This document shows positions 1-6,828 of a stretch of 19,534 bases of DNA, in pieces. Position 1 is the stretch's first letter, and each line of letters begins with the position of its first letter. This DNA is from JAKVKY01 sp964293585 (GTDB lineage: Bacteria > Bacillota > Negativicutes > Acidaminococcales > Acidaminococcaceae): the NCBI GenBank assembly GCA_964293585.1, contig CAXYYS010000036.1, positions 1 through 19,534 of the forward strand. Reading direction: 5' to 3'. Position numbers and translations under genes: made by a program. The notes beneath the pieces were generated by a model. The model ran no database searches. It was not told the DNA's origin and was given only the letters and a program-made list of their open reading frames with translations.

Positions 1-7
1 TATTTTT

Positions 8-83
8 TGGGGCGTAGCCAAGTCGGTAAGGCACAGGACTTTGACTCCTGCATGCGTTGGTTCGAGTCCAGCCGCCCCAGCCA
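8..83 (+). tRNA. tRNA-Gln (anticodon TTG)
   Basis: A complete cloverleaf can be folded. The acceptor arm TGGGGCG pairs with CGCCCCA. The anticodon stem CAGGA/TCCTG holds the loop CTTTGAC, which gives anticodon TTG (codon CAA). A TTCGAGT T-loop, discriminator G80 and an encoded CCA end (81-83) are present. It lies 17 nt before tRNA-Lys, so the two are probably co-transcribed from a promoter left of the window. Confidence 0.96.
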
Positions 84-100
84 CTTTATTTTTATTATAT

Positions 101-176
101 GGTGCATTAGCTCAGTTGGTAGAGCACTTGACTTTTAATCAAGGTGTCCCGAGTTCGAGTCTCGGATGCATCACCA
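101..176 (+). tRNA. tRNA-Lys (anticodon TTT)
   Basis: The acceptor arm GGTGCAT pairs with ATGCATC with one G-U pair. The anticodon stem CTTGA/TCAAG encloses CTTTTAA, giving anticodon TTT. A TTCGAGT T-loop, discriminator A and encoded CCA complete the gene. It follows tRNA-Gln and is followed at once by an intrinsic terminator, so it ends the tRNA cluster. Confidence 0.97.
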
Positions 177-192
177 AAAACTTTCCAGTATT

Positions 193-227
193 CGTGCGGT
201 TCACAAGACCGTACGGATATTTTTTTA
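193..227 (+). terminator. Intrinsic terminator of the tRNA-Gln/tRNA-Lys cluster
   Basis: CGTGCGGT (193-200) pairs with ACCGTACG (208-215) with one G-U pair, and the stem is followed by a run of T residues (220-226). It separates the tRNA cluster from the MFS gene. Confidence 0.8.
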
Positions 228-266
228 TGCCGCATTTTATATTTTTGAGGTCGCTGGTAGTCCTTT

Positions 267-298
267 TGGTATACCATGTAGTTTGGCCGTGGTATAAT
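267..298 (+). promoter_or_regulatory. Extended -10 promoter of the MFS gene with a palindrome over the -35 region
   Basis: TGGTATAAT (290-298) is a perfect extended -10 element, about 35 nt before the start codon at 333. No good -35 hexamer lies 17 nt upstream. The -35 region is instead occupied by the perfect 10-bp palindrome TGGTATACCA (267-276), which could be a regulator site. The operator reading is inference. Confidence 0.65.
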
Positions 299-332
299 TA
301 TTGAAGCAAATAATTTAGGAAAGGGAATCGCT

Positions 333-1529
333 ATGGACAAACAACGACCGATTATCGTCATGGCTTTGATCACCGCCGCTTGCCTGCTGGGCGATTCCAT
401 GCTCTATATTGTTTTGCCGGTGCACTGGCGGGAGATGGGACTTACCAGTTTGTGGCAGATCGGTATCATTTTGGCCATGAACAGGATAGTGCGTATTCCT
501 TTGAACCCGCTGGTGAGCAAACTGTATCAAAAAATCAGCGCCCGGAGCGGCATGACTCTGGCCGTGCTTTTGGCGGCGGGTACCACGGCGGCTTATGGCC
601 TGGTGTCTAGTTTTGTAATTTTCATCTTGCTGCGTTGTCTGTGGGGACTGGCCTGGACTTTTTTACGGCTGGGAGCTTATTTTACCATCCTGGATTGTTC
701 TACGGATGCCAACCGGGGACGCAGCATGGGCCGCTACAACGGCTTGTACCGTCTGGGCAGTCTGGGCGGCATGTTATGTGGCGGCGTGCTGGCCGATACG
801 ATGGGCGTTACGGCTACCTGCTCTTTGTTTGCGCTGTGCAGTTTGGCGGCGCTGCCGTTTGTTTTTAAATTTGTGCCGGCAGCCGGGCATGGTCTGGTAG
901 CAGACGCCGCAGCGGCGGAACAGGATTACCAGTTTGGGCAGCACTTGGACGTGCTCAAAATTTTAATGGCCGGCGCTTTTCTGGCGCTGGTGTTCCAGGG
1001 CATGCTCAATTCCACTTTGAGTTATTTGATCAAGCTGCATTATCCGGGCGGCTTATCCGTGGCAGGCCTGGTACTTGGCGCCGCTTCTTTGGGTGGCGTA
1101 CTCCAGGCTATACGCTGGGGCTGGGAACCCTGGCTGGCGCCCCTGAGCGGCAAACTGACAGACGGACCCAGGGGACGGTATCCCATGCTGGTCGGAGCGG
1201 CAGCAGTAGCAGGTCTTTGCTTTGCCCTGGTCTCCTGGCAGCTGGCACTGGCTTTCTGGATTTTGCTGGTCATGGTCTTGCAGCTGACGGCGACGGCGCT
1301 CACCACGGTGGCGGATGCTTTGGCCGCAGACGTAGCGGTAGGTTCTGCCAAGGTGAAAATTATGACCCTGTACTCTTTGCTCATCGATGTGGGCGCGGCT
1401 CTCGGACCGGTGCTGGCCTATTTTGCCAACCAATATCTGCATCCCTATGCCAGCTGTTATCTTGCGGCGGCAGTGCTGCTTTTTTTAGCAGCCTATTATG
1501 TGCCGGCGGCCCGGCAAGGCTGTCGCTAA
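333..1529 (+). CDS. MFS transporter, substrate unknown
   Basis: This 398-residue, strongly hydrophobic protein has the length and rhythm of a 12-helix Major Facilitator Superfamily permease of the inner membrane. The loop between the sixth and seventh helices (around residues 185-205) is hydrophilic. A motif-A-like loop, SGKLTDGPRGRYPML, appears near residues 271-285 at the expected 8-9 loop. The matching 2-3 loop is degenerate. ATG 333 follows AGGAAAGGG with good spacing. The gene stands alone between two tRNA loci and has its own promoter. Nothing in the neighbourhood suggests a substrate; drug or metabolite export is the default family guess. The MFS call is firm, but the function is unknown. 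Confidence 0.85.
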   Translation: MDKQRPIIVMALITAACLLGDSMLYIVLPVHWREMGLTSLWQIGIILAMNRIVRIPLNPLVSKLYQKISARSGMTLAVLLAAGTTAAYGLVSSFVIFILLRCLWGLAWTFLRLGAYFTILDCSTDANRGRSMGRYNGLYRLGSLGGMLCGGVLADTMGVTATCSLFALCSLAALPFVFKFVPAAGHGLVADAAAAEQDYQFGQHLDVLKILMAGAFLALVFQGMLNSTLSYLIKLHYPGGLSVAGLVLGAASLGGVLQAIRWGWEPWLAPLSGKLTDGPRGRYPMLVGAAAVAGLCFALVSWQLALAFWILLVMVLQLTATALTTVADALAADVAVGSAKVKIMTLYSLLIDVGAALGPVLAYFANQYLHPYASCYLAAAVLLFLAAYYVPAARQGCR

Positions 1530-1531
1530 GG

Positions 1532-1548
1532 AGACCACTTTTGCGGTC
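1532..1548 (+). terminator. Weak hairpin after the MFS gene
   Basis: AGACC and GGTCT can form a 5-bp stem with an 8-nt loop just after the stop codon. No real T-run follows, and it runs into the tRNA-Leu promoter. It is at best a weak terminator. Confidence 0.3.
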
Positions 1549-1553
1549 TTGTC

Positions 1554-1582
1554 TTGACATCCTTTTTCCATTACGTTAAAAT
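1554..1582 (+). promoter_or_regulatory. Promoter of tRNA-Leu
   Basis: A perfect TTGACA (1554-1559) is followed after 17 bp by TAAAAT (1577-1582). Transcription would begin a few bases before the mature tRNA at 1592, as expected for a strong stable-RNA promoter. Confidence 0.88.
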
Positions 1583-1591
1583 AAATGTTAC

Positions 1592-1676
1592 GCGGGTGTG
1601 GCGGAACTGGCAGACGCATCAGACTTAGGATCTGACGCCGCAAGGTATGCAGGTTCAAATCCTGTCACCCGCACCA
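1592..1676 (+). tRNA. tRNA-Leu (anticodon TAG)
   Basis: This 85-nt class II tRNA has acceptor arm GCGGGTG/CACCCGC, anticodon stem TCAGA/TCTGA with loop CTTAGGA (anticodon TAG), a long variable arm, a TTCAAAT T-loop, discriminator A and encoded CCA. It has its own promoter and terminator. Confidence 0.97.
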
Positions 1677-1689
1677 CTTAGAAAGCAAG

Positions 1690-1725
1690 CGGCCTACCGA
1701 GATTTTCGGCAGGCCGTATTTTTTA
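1690..1725 (+). terminator. Intrinsic terminator of tRNA-Leu
   Basis: CGGCCTACCGA (1690-1700) pairs with TCGGCAGGCCG (1706-1716) with one mismatch, followed by TATTTTTTAT. Confidence 0.88.
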
Positions 1726-1765
1726 TGCCATTTTTAGTTTGACAGATATTTTGCTTGTTGGTGTC

Positions 1766-1796
1766 TTAAAAAATACTGACGACAGCCGTTCTGTCA
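1766..1796 (-). terminator. Possible terminator of the deacetylase gene
   Basis: On the minus strand TGACAG pairs with CTGTC plus a bulged TCA, overlapping the stop codon, and is followed by TATTTTTTAA. The stem is short, so the call is tentative. Confidence 0.4.
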
Positions 1797-2624
1797 ATCA
1801 AAAGTTTTTTTGAACACTTTAAAATTATCTTTCTGTACGTAATCGCCCACGTAAATGCGGGGAATGGTGTAGCGTTTTAAGTGGCTGGCGATGGCGTCAG
1901 TGTAGCCGGCAAACGCCACCTGGTAACCGGCGGCTTTGGTAGCGGCCAGCACCCGGGGATTAAAATCGCCATAGGGATAAGAAATGGCTAAGCAGGGTTT
2001 CCCGGTCAGTTTTTCCAAAACAGCTTTAGAATGTTGCAGCTCGTATTCACATTGGGCCGGAGACAGTTTACTCAGTTCGTCGTGGTTTACCGTATGGGAG
2101 CCCAGGTCTACCAAATAATCCCGGCTCATTTGATGAATCTGGCTGGTGGTGATGCGGGGATAATTTTTATCTTGCTTGCCGATGGAGCTGGTGACCAAAA
2201 ACAAAGTGGCATGCATATAACGTTTACGCAGTTCCGGTAAGGCGTACTGGTACACACCCTGGTAGCCGTCGTCAAAGGTGATGAGCACAGATTTGTCCGG
2301 CAGGGGTTGATGCTTATCAATGCAGCGGATAAATTTGCGCAGGGTCAGGGTTCTGTAATTATGGTCCTGCAACCAGTCCAGTTCTGTCTTAAAATTTTCC
2401 AGGCTCACATCTAAATCGTTATGGGCTACAGGGGCAATCTGGTGGTATTCCAGTACCAGCGGGTAGGAAACCAGATCCGGTTGGTCTGCCTGGGGTGCCT
2501 GCACACTTACGGGTGATGCTGTCGTAGTAGCGGCGGTAACAGCTGGCGTGGCGTCAGCAGCAGCGCATACGCCGGCGCCTAGTAAAAAGGGCAGCAGGCC
2601 GGCCGTTAAAATTTTCTTTAACAA
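1794..2624 (-). CDS. Secreted polysaccharide deacetylase (NodB domain, CE4)
   Basis: The 276-residue protein begins with a signal peptide (MLKKILTAG, hydrophobic to about residue 22) and a low-complexity A/T/P/V linker to about residue 50. A NodB-homology domain follows. Its CE4 motifs are visible: TFDDG (about 116-120, catalytic Asp and metal Asp), SHTVNH (about 176-181, metal His residues) and SYPYG (about 215-219). A late IPRI motif is common in this family. It probably removes acetyl groups from an envelope N-acetylated glycan outside the cytoplasm; the exact polymer is not shown. The start is TTG at 2624. An in-frame stop lies 9 bases further out, and GAGATGA (2637-2631) is a good Shine-Dalgarno match 6 nt before it. 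The visible ATG at 2634 is out of frame. Confidence 0.87.
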   Translation of the reverse strand: MLKKILTAGLLPFLLGAGVCAAADATPAVTAATTTASPVSVQAPQADQPDLVSYPLVLEYHQIAPVAHNDLDVSLENFKTELDWLQDHNYRTLTLRKFIRCIDKHQPLPDKSVLITFDDGYQGVYQYALPELRKRYMHATLFLVTSSIGKQDKNYPRITTSQIHQMSRDYLVDLGSHTVNHDELSKLSPAQCEYELQHSKAVLEKLTGKPCLAISYPYGDFNPRVLAATKAAGYQVAFAGYTDAIASHLKRYTIPRIYVGDYVQKDNFKVFKKTFD

Positions 2625-2666
2625 AAAGATTCATCTCGCTATCAATAATATTATTTAAACTACTCT

Positions 2667-2695
2667 ATTATAACATAGATAACATAAAAATGACC
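2667..2695 (-). promoter_or_regulatory. Possible promoter of the deacetylase gene
   Basis: A perfect TATAAT on the minus strand (2672-2667) lies about 43 nt before the TTG start. The expected -35 position falls in the neighbouring hairpin and fits poorly, so only the -10 is convincing. Confidence 0.45.
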
Positions 2696-2724
2696 GCCGG
2701 CAATTTTTTGCCAACGGTCATTTT
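2687..2724 (-). terminator. Terminator after the repeat-protein gene
   Basis: AAAATGACCG (2687-2696) pairs perfectly with CGGTCATTTT (2715-2724), with a further inner GGCAA/TTGCC stem. T-runs occur on both strands, so it could work in both directions. Its position fits termination of the minus-strand gene ending at 2866. Between 2730 and 2865 I see only two small AT-rich hairpins (TTTAAGC/GCTTAAA and TTTAAACGC/GCGTTTTAAA) and no gene. Confidence 0.7.
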
Positions 2725-2865
2725 ATCGTAGAAAATTGAGGAACATTACTGTAAAGAATGGACGGCCTAAAATTTTAAGCGTAGCTTAAACATCAGTTAC
2801 ATCTTAAAAATAAGTTGCGATTTAAACGCGGCTGCGTTTTAAAATCAATTGACGTTTAACACGCA

Positions 2866-3345
2866 TCAGGTGTTGTTGGCGATGATGGCGCCGATGACAC
2901 CACCAATCAGGAGGCCGGTAACCAGGTTGCCGGTGTCACTGTGGCTGTCGTTGTCACGGCGGGGCGGATCGTAACGGCGGTTATTTTCCCGGGGTGCCGG
3001 ACGATATTCCGGCCGGTTTTGCCGCTGCCCGCGATTCCAGGAAGAACCTTGACGATTTTGTTGAGGTCTTTGTTCTGGTCCCCGGTTCCAGGAAGAGCCT
3101 TGGCGATTTTGTTGCGGTCCTTGCTGTGGTCCCCGGTTCCAGGAAGAATCCGGACGATTTTGCTGGCCACGGTTAGCTTGCGGCGCCGGACGGTTCTGAT
3201 TATTTTGTACCTGCTGCTCCTGACGGGGAGGCTGGCCGCCCTGTTGCGGGCCAGCGGCTGCGGCTACAGGCAAACCGGTGCTGCAGGTAAGGAAACCTGC
3301 TACTAAACCAGCGGCAACTATTTTTTGTAATTTCTTGTTTAACAT
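2866..3345 (-). CDS. Exported Q/N/R/P-rich tandem-repeat protein with glycine-rich hydrophobic tail
   Basis: I do not recognise a family for this 159-residue protein. Residues 1-31 are a clear signal peptide (basic start, hydrophobic core, AAAAG cleavage region). Residues 32-139 are a hydrophilic, basic segment rich in Gln, Asn, Arg and Pro. It contains a 17-residue tandem repeat whose core is SSWNRG (three copies between about 62 and 106), matching a 51-bp DNA repeat. Residues 140-158 are hydrophobic and glycine-rich (LVTGLLIGGVIGAII), like a glycine-zipper membrane segment. ATG 3345 follows GAGGGATAA. An exported, envelope-associated protein anchored by its C-terminus is plausible. It is divergent from the sugar operon and co-directional with the deacetylase. 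Confidence 0.75.
   Translation of the reverse strand: MLNKKLQKIVAAGLVAGFLTCSTGLPVAAAAGPQQGGQPPRQEQQVQNNQNRPAPQANRGQQNRPDSSWNRGPQQGPQQNRQGSSWNRGPEQRPQQNRQGSSWNRGQRQNRPEYRPAPRENNRRYDPPRRDNDSHSDTGNLVTGLLIGGVIGAIIANNT
3032..3160 (-). repeat. 51-bp in-gene tandem repeat (about 2.5 copies)
   Basis: The string TTCCAGGAAGA recurs at 3035, 3086 and 3137, and CGATTTTG at 3053, 3104 and 3155. The period is therefore exactly 51 bp, or 17 codons, and keeps the reading frame. Copies differ by a few substitutions. Confidence 0.9.
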
Positions 3346-3398
3346 GATTTATCCCTCACTTTTTACACACCTGAAACTGGTAAAAATCTGCTGACTGA

Positions 3399-3533
3399 CG
3401 AGTCAGTTCTTCTAATGCTTATGATAAAGATGGCCTGTGGCAAAATTATGACGGCAAAGTAGTATTTATATGGCAAAGCTCTTACGGAAACTACAGACAG
3501 CAATATGGACAATTAGCGTCCCGGTGGGACTAA
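3399..3533 (+). pseudogene. Short coding-like relic without a start codon
   Basis: The frame stays open for 44 codons from just after a TGA (3396-3398) to TAA (3531-3533), with no ATG, GTG or TTG. Its translation has a protein-like composition rich in Trp, Tyr, Gln and Asn, for example LWQNYDGKVVFIWQSSYG. It has no visible ribosome binding site. It may be the 3' end of a decayed gene. I do not recognise the family. The rest of the 3346-3676 gap holds the 14-bp inverted repeat ACTGAC-GA-GTCAGT (3394-3407) and the operon promoter region. Confidence 0.35.
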
Positions 3534-3575
3534 ATATTTACTAAAATTTTAGGTAAAATTTTAGTTGAAAATTTT
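3531..3575 (+). promoter_or_regulatory. Four evenly spaced AT palindromes upstream of the sugar-operon promoter
   Basis: TAAATATTTA (3531-3540), CTAAAATTTTAG (3541-3552), TAAAATTTTA (3554-3563) and AAAATTTT (3568-3575) have centres 11, 12 and 13 bp apart. A4T4 tracts repeated near the helical period are known to curve DNA and can also act as UP-element-like contacts. The last one overlaps the -35 hexamer. Confidence 0.5.
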
Positions 3576-3593
3576 ATACGGCAGGCATATAAT
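3565..3593 (+). promoter_or_regulatory. Promoter of the sugar operon
   Basis: TTGAAA (3565-3570) and a perfect TATAAT (3588-3593) are separated by 17 bp, about 84 nt before the first start codon. It is the best promoter in the intergenic region and points into the operon. Confidence 0.82.
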
Positions 3594-3623
3594 CTAAGTA
3601 ACAAAGCAGAAATTGAAAGAGAA

Positions 3624-3641
3624 CGAAAGTAAGTACTTTTG
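3624..3641 (+). promoter_or_regulatory. Candidate operator in the sugar-operon leader
   Basis: AAAGTA-AG-TACTTT (3626-3639) is a two-fold symmetric site just downstream of the expected transcription start. That is a common place for a LacI-family repressor to block RNA polymerase. The operon encodes such a regulator. Assignment is inference. Confidence 0.4.
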
Positions 3642-3676
3642 CTAAAATTACGCTGCTTGCACAGGAGGTAAGAGTC

Positions 3677-5080
3677 ATGACAACTAAGATTAAGCTGGGT
3701 TATGCTCCCACTAGACGCAGTATTTTTAGTGCGCCGGACGCCATCAAATATCGCGGACTGACGGCCAAACGTCTGCAGGAACTGGGCATCGACTTCGTGG
3801 ATATCACGGATATTAATAAAGAAGGTTTGTTGTACGACGAGAACGATCGGCTGAAAATCGTGGAAAAGTTCCGTAAGGAAAAGATTGACGGTTTGTTCCT
3901 GCCTCATTGCAATTTTGGTACGGAATATGAATGCGCGCGTCTGGCAAAAGATTTAGGCGTGCCGGTGTTACTGTGGGGTCCTTTGGACGAACGGCCGGAT
4001 GCAAACGGCGTGCGTTTGCGCGACACCCAGTGCGGACTTTTTGCTACGGGCAAAGTTTTGCGCCGTTTCCGCGTACCTTTTACCTACATGACTAACTGCC
4101 GTTTGAGTGATCCGGTCTTTGAACGGGGCCTGCGGGATTTCCTGGCGGTCTGCAACGTGGTAAAAACTTTCCGGCACATCCGCATCCTGCAGATTGCACC
4201 GCGTCCGTTCGATTTCTGGTCCACCATGTGCAACGAAGGAGAATTGCTGGAGCGTTTCAATATCCAGCTTTCACCTATTCCTATGCCGGAACTGATTCAG
4301 GCGGTAAAGGCGGCCAAGGCTGAGAAGAAAGAAGTGGCCAAGACTATCCGCTACATTAAAAAGAATATGGAAGTGCTGGTGAAACCGGCGGAACTGGAAA
4401 ACGTAGCAGCCCTGAAAGTGGGCATGGCGCATTTGATTGAAAAGTACGGCTGCAACGCGGCCGCCATCCAATGCTGGAACGCTCTGCAGGACGAACTGCA
4501 TATTATGCCCTGCGCTGCCAACGCGCTTTTAAACGACGAAGGCATCCCTGTTGTTTGCGAAACAGATATTCACGGCGCCATCACGGCCCTGATCGTGGAA
4601 GCTGCCGGTATGGGCGAGACCCGCTCTTTCTTTGCGGACTGGACCATCCGTCATCCTGATATTAAGAATGGTGAACTTTTGCAGCACTGCGGTCCGTGGC
4701 CTATCAGTATCGCCAGGGAAAAAGCAAAACTTACTTATCCGTTAGCCTTTGACCATCCGGGCAGTCTGACGGCGGAAGCCAAGCACGGTAAGCTGACGCT
4801 CTGCCGTTTTGACGGTGACAACGGGGAATACAGTTTGCTGTTAGGTAACGCGGAAGGCGTGAAGGGACCTACCTGCATGGGTACTTACCTGTGGGTGAAA
4901 GTGGCCAACATTAAACGCCTGGAAGCAAAGATTGTAGAAGGACCTTATATCCATCACTGTGTCGGTATCCATAAGGATGTGGTGCCGGTACTGTACGAAG
5001 CCTGCAAATACATGGGCATTGCGCCTGATTTGTACGACCCCGTGGAAGAAGAGGTCAAGGCTTACTTGAGAGGAGAATAA
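3677..5080 (+). CDS. L-fucose/L-arabinose isomerase-family sugar isomerase (COG2407-like)
   Basis: This 467-residue protein matches the fucose isomerase fold in its N-terminal sugar-binding region, middle region and C-terminal metal-site domain. Likely metal and catalytic residues are E295 and D297 (CETDIHGA), D321 (FFADW), H337 (LLQHCGPWP) and H426/H427 (GPYIHHC). It should interconvert an aldose and a ketose in the cytoplasm using a divalent metal. ATG 3677 follows AGGAGGT. As first gene of the operon it probably sets the substrate. The next genes are a split transketolase and an FGGY kinase. An L-fucose pathway is unlikely because no fuculose-phosphate aldolase is present. Related enzymes also act on sulfoquinovose in sulfoglycolysis, so substrate is open. 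Confidence 0.82.
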   Translation: MTTKIKLGYAPTRRSIFSAPDAIKYRGLTAKRLQELGIDFVDITDINKEGLLYDENDRLKIVEKFRKEKIDGLFLPHCNFGTEYECARLAKDLGVPVLLWGPLDERPDANGVRLRDTQCGLFATGKVLRRFRVPFTYMTNCRLSDPVFERGLRDFLAVCNVVKTFRHIRILQIAPRPFDFWSTMCNEGELLERFNIQLSPIPMPELIQAVKAAKAEKKEVAKTIRYIKKNMEVLVKPAELENVAALKVGMAHLIEKYGCNAAAIQCWNALQDELHIMPCAANALLNDEGIPVVCETDIHGAITALIVEAAGMGETRSFFADWTIRHPDIKNGELLQHCGPWPISIAREKAKLTYPLAFDHPGSLTAEAKHGKLTLCRFDGDNGEYSLLLGNAEGVKGPTCMGTYLWVKVANIKRLEAKIVEGPYIHHCVGIHKDVVPVLYEACKYMGIAPDLYDPVEEEVKAYLRGE

Positions 5081-5083
5081 GTA

Positions 5084-5905
5084 ATGAACCTGAAGTTAAA
5101 GGCTGTCCAGATCCGCAAGGATATCGTAACCCTGGTGCACAGCGCCGGGACCGGCCATATTGGCGGCGATCTTTCGGTGACGGATATTCTGGTAGATTTG
5201 TATTACAAGCAGATGCATGTGGGTCCGGAGTTGGTACATGATCCCAACCGGGATCGGTTTGTCCTGTCCAAGGGCCACAGCGTGGAAGCGCTGTACAGCG
5301 TGTTGGCGGACAAAGGTTATTTTTCCAGGGAGGAACTGCATAAAACTTATTCCCGGTTTGGCAGTAAATTTATCGGTCACCCCAACAACAAGGTGAACGG
5401 CGTGGAAATGAACACCGGTTCCCTGGGCCACGGTTTAGCCGTCGGCGTGGGCATGGCCCTGGCAGGCAAGATGGACGGACGCCCGTACCGGGTGTATGTG
5501 GTTTTAGGCGACGGCGAGATGGAAGAAGGCAGCAACTGGGAGGCCATCACGGCAGGCGCGCATTATAAACTGGACAACCTGACCGCTTTCGTGGACCGCA
5601 ATCGTTTGCAGATCAGCGGTACCACCGAAGAAGTCATGACCCAGGAGAAACAGGAAGAACGTTGGGCCGCTTTTGGCTGGAACGTACTTTCTATTCCCGG
5701 CAATGATATGGATGCCATTGATGCGGCGGTGACCAAGGCTAAAGCCACCAAGGGCAAACCCACGGTGATTATTGCCAACACTACCAAAGGTTGCGGCGTG
5801 TCTTATATTGAAAACCAGGTAGCCTGGCACCACAAGGTGCCTACGGATGCCGAGTATGCCCAGGCCATGCAGGAATTACAAGCTCAGGAGGCGCAGCATG
5901 AATAA
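5084..5905 (+). CDS. Transketolase, N-terminal (ThDP pyrophosphate-binding) subunit
   Basis: This 273-residue protein is the first half of a split transketolase. It carries SAGTGHIGGDLS near residue 20, SKGHS near 63, and the thiamine diphosphate/Mg motif GDGEMEEGSNWEA from about residue 142, with the second metal ligand in VDRN. With the following protein it should form an active enzyme moving a two-carbon ketol unit between sugar phosphates. Its ribosome binding site (GAGAGGAGA) lies inside the end of the isomerase gene, and only 3 nt separate the two genes. The 8-nt overlap with the C-half shows translational coupling. Split transketolases are common in Firmicutes and archaea; the one used in D-apiose breakdown is also split. 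Confidence 0.93.
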   Translation: MNLKLKAVQIRKDIVTLVHSAGTGHIGGDLSVTDILVDLYYKQMHVGPELVHDPNRDRFVLSKGHSVEALYSVLADKGYFSREELHKTYSRFGSKFIGHPNNKVNGVEMNTGSLGHGLAVGVGMALAGKMDGRPYRVYVVLGDGEMEEGSNWEAITAGAHYKLDNLTAFVDRNRLQISGTTEEVMTQEKQEERWAAFGWNVLSIPGNDMDAIDAAVTKAKATKGKPTVIIANTTKGCGVSYIENQVAWHHKVPTDAEYAQAMQELQAQEAQHE

Positions 5906-6827
5906 GATTGCTAATAAGCAGGTCATCTGCGACATCCTTTTACAACATGCGGCTACCGATAAGGACATCGTAGTTTTGTGCAGCGATTCCCGGGGCAGCG
6001 GCAGCATGACGGATTTTGCGAAAAAATTTCCCAAGCAGTTTGTGGAAGTGGGTATCGCCGAACAAGATCTTGTTTCTATCAGTGCCGGCTTAGCCGCCTG
6101 CGGCAAAAAAGCGTTTGCGGTTTCCCCCGCCAGCTTTTTGAGTACCCGCAGCATGGAGCAGGCCAAGGTGGATGTGGCTTATTCCCATACTAATGTTAAA
6201 TTACTGGGCATCAGCGGCGGCGTCAGCTACGGTGCTTTGGGCATGACTCATCACAGTGCCACGGATATCGCCACCCTGGGTTCCATCCCGGGCATGCGGG
6301 TGTATTTGCCCAGCGATAGATTCCAGACGGCCAAGTTAATTACAGCTTTGCTGAAAGACCAAGACCCGGCTTATATCCGGGTAGGACGCAACGCGGTGGC
6401 AGATGTGTACTGCGAAGGAAAAGTACCTTTTGTGCTGAACAAAGCCACTGTGGTACGGGACGGCAAAGATGTAACGCTTATTGCCTGCGGCGAAATGGTG
6501 AGTGCGGCTAAGGAAGCCGGAGAACTGTTAGCCAAGCAGGGTGTCAGCGCCAGAGTGCTGGATATGTACTGCGTGAAACCTTTGGATAAGGAAGCAGTAG
6601 TAAAAGCGGCGCAGGATACCAAACTGATTGTGACGATTGAAGAACATACCATGTACGGCGGTATGGGCAGCATGGTGAGCCAGCTGGCAGCAGCGGAAGC
6701 TCCCTGCAGGGTAATTAACATGACCTTGCCGGATGCGCCGGTCATCACGGGCAAATCCCAGGAAGTGTTTGATTACTACGGCCTTAACGCCGCCGGTATC
6801 GTGAAGAAAGTTTTGGAGTACAAGTAA
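5898..6827 (+). CDS. Transketolase, C-terminal (Pyr-binding) subunit
   Basis: This 309-residue protein is the second half of the split transketolase. EVGIAEQD around residue 55 supplies the catalytic Glu (E55) that activates thiamine diphosphate. GGVSYGALGMTHHS is the next family motif, and a transketolase C-terminal domain follows from about residue 185. The start is ATG 5898, preceded by AGGAGGC with correct spacing and overlapping the N-half by 8 nt. A longer frame from 5847 would overlap the partner by 59 nt and has no ribosome binding site. The stop is one base before the FGGY kinase start, so the three are made as one unit. Confidence 0.93.
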   Translation: MNKIANKQVICDILLQHAATDKDIVVLCSDSRGSGSMTDFAKKFPKQFVEVGIAEQDLVSISAGLAACGKKAFAVSPASFLSTRSMEQAKVDVAYSHTNVKLLGISGGVSYGALGMTHHSATDIATLGSIPGMRVYLPSDRFQTAKLITALLKDQDPAYIRVGRNAVADVYCEGKVPFVLNKATVVRDGKDVTLIACGEMVSAAKEAGELLAKQGVSARVLDMYCVKPLDKEAVVKAAQDTKLIVTIEEHTMYGGMGSMVSQLAAAEAPCRVINMTLPDAPVITGKSQEVFDYYGLNAAGIVKKVLEYK

Positions 6828-6828
6828 A

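Noticed and set aside
1040..1442. Antisense open frames inside the MFS gene
   Set aside because: They are low-complexity shadows with no ribosome binding site, within a well-supported membrane protein gene.
2907..3306. Alternative frames across the 51-bp repeat
   Set aside because: The repeat keeps every frame open because its period is a multiple of three; only the minus-strand frame with signal peptide and ribosome binding site is convincing.
5847..5897. Longer start for the transketolase C-half
   Set aside because: It would overlap the N-half deeply with an Arg-rich, unrelated N-terminus; AGGAGG sits correctly before ATG 5898.
5084..6827. Sulfoquinovose transketolase pathway as the firm assignment
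   Set aside because: The split transketolase and isomerase would fit, but no sulfoerythrose isomerase, sulfonate exporter or sulfoquinovosidase is visible, and the kinase and rbs genes have no place in it.
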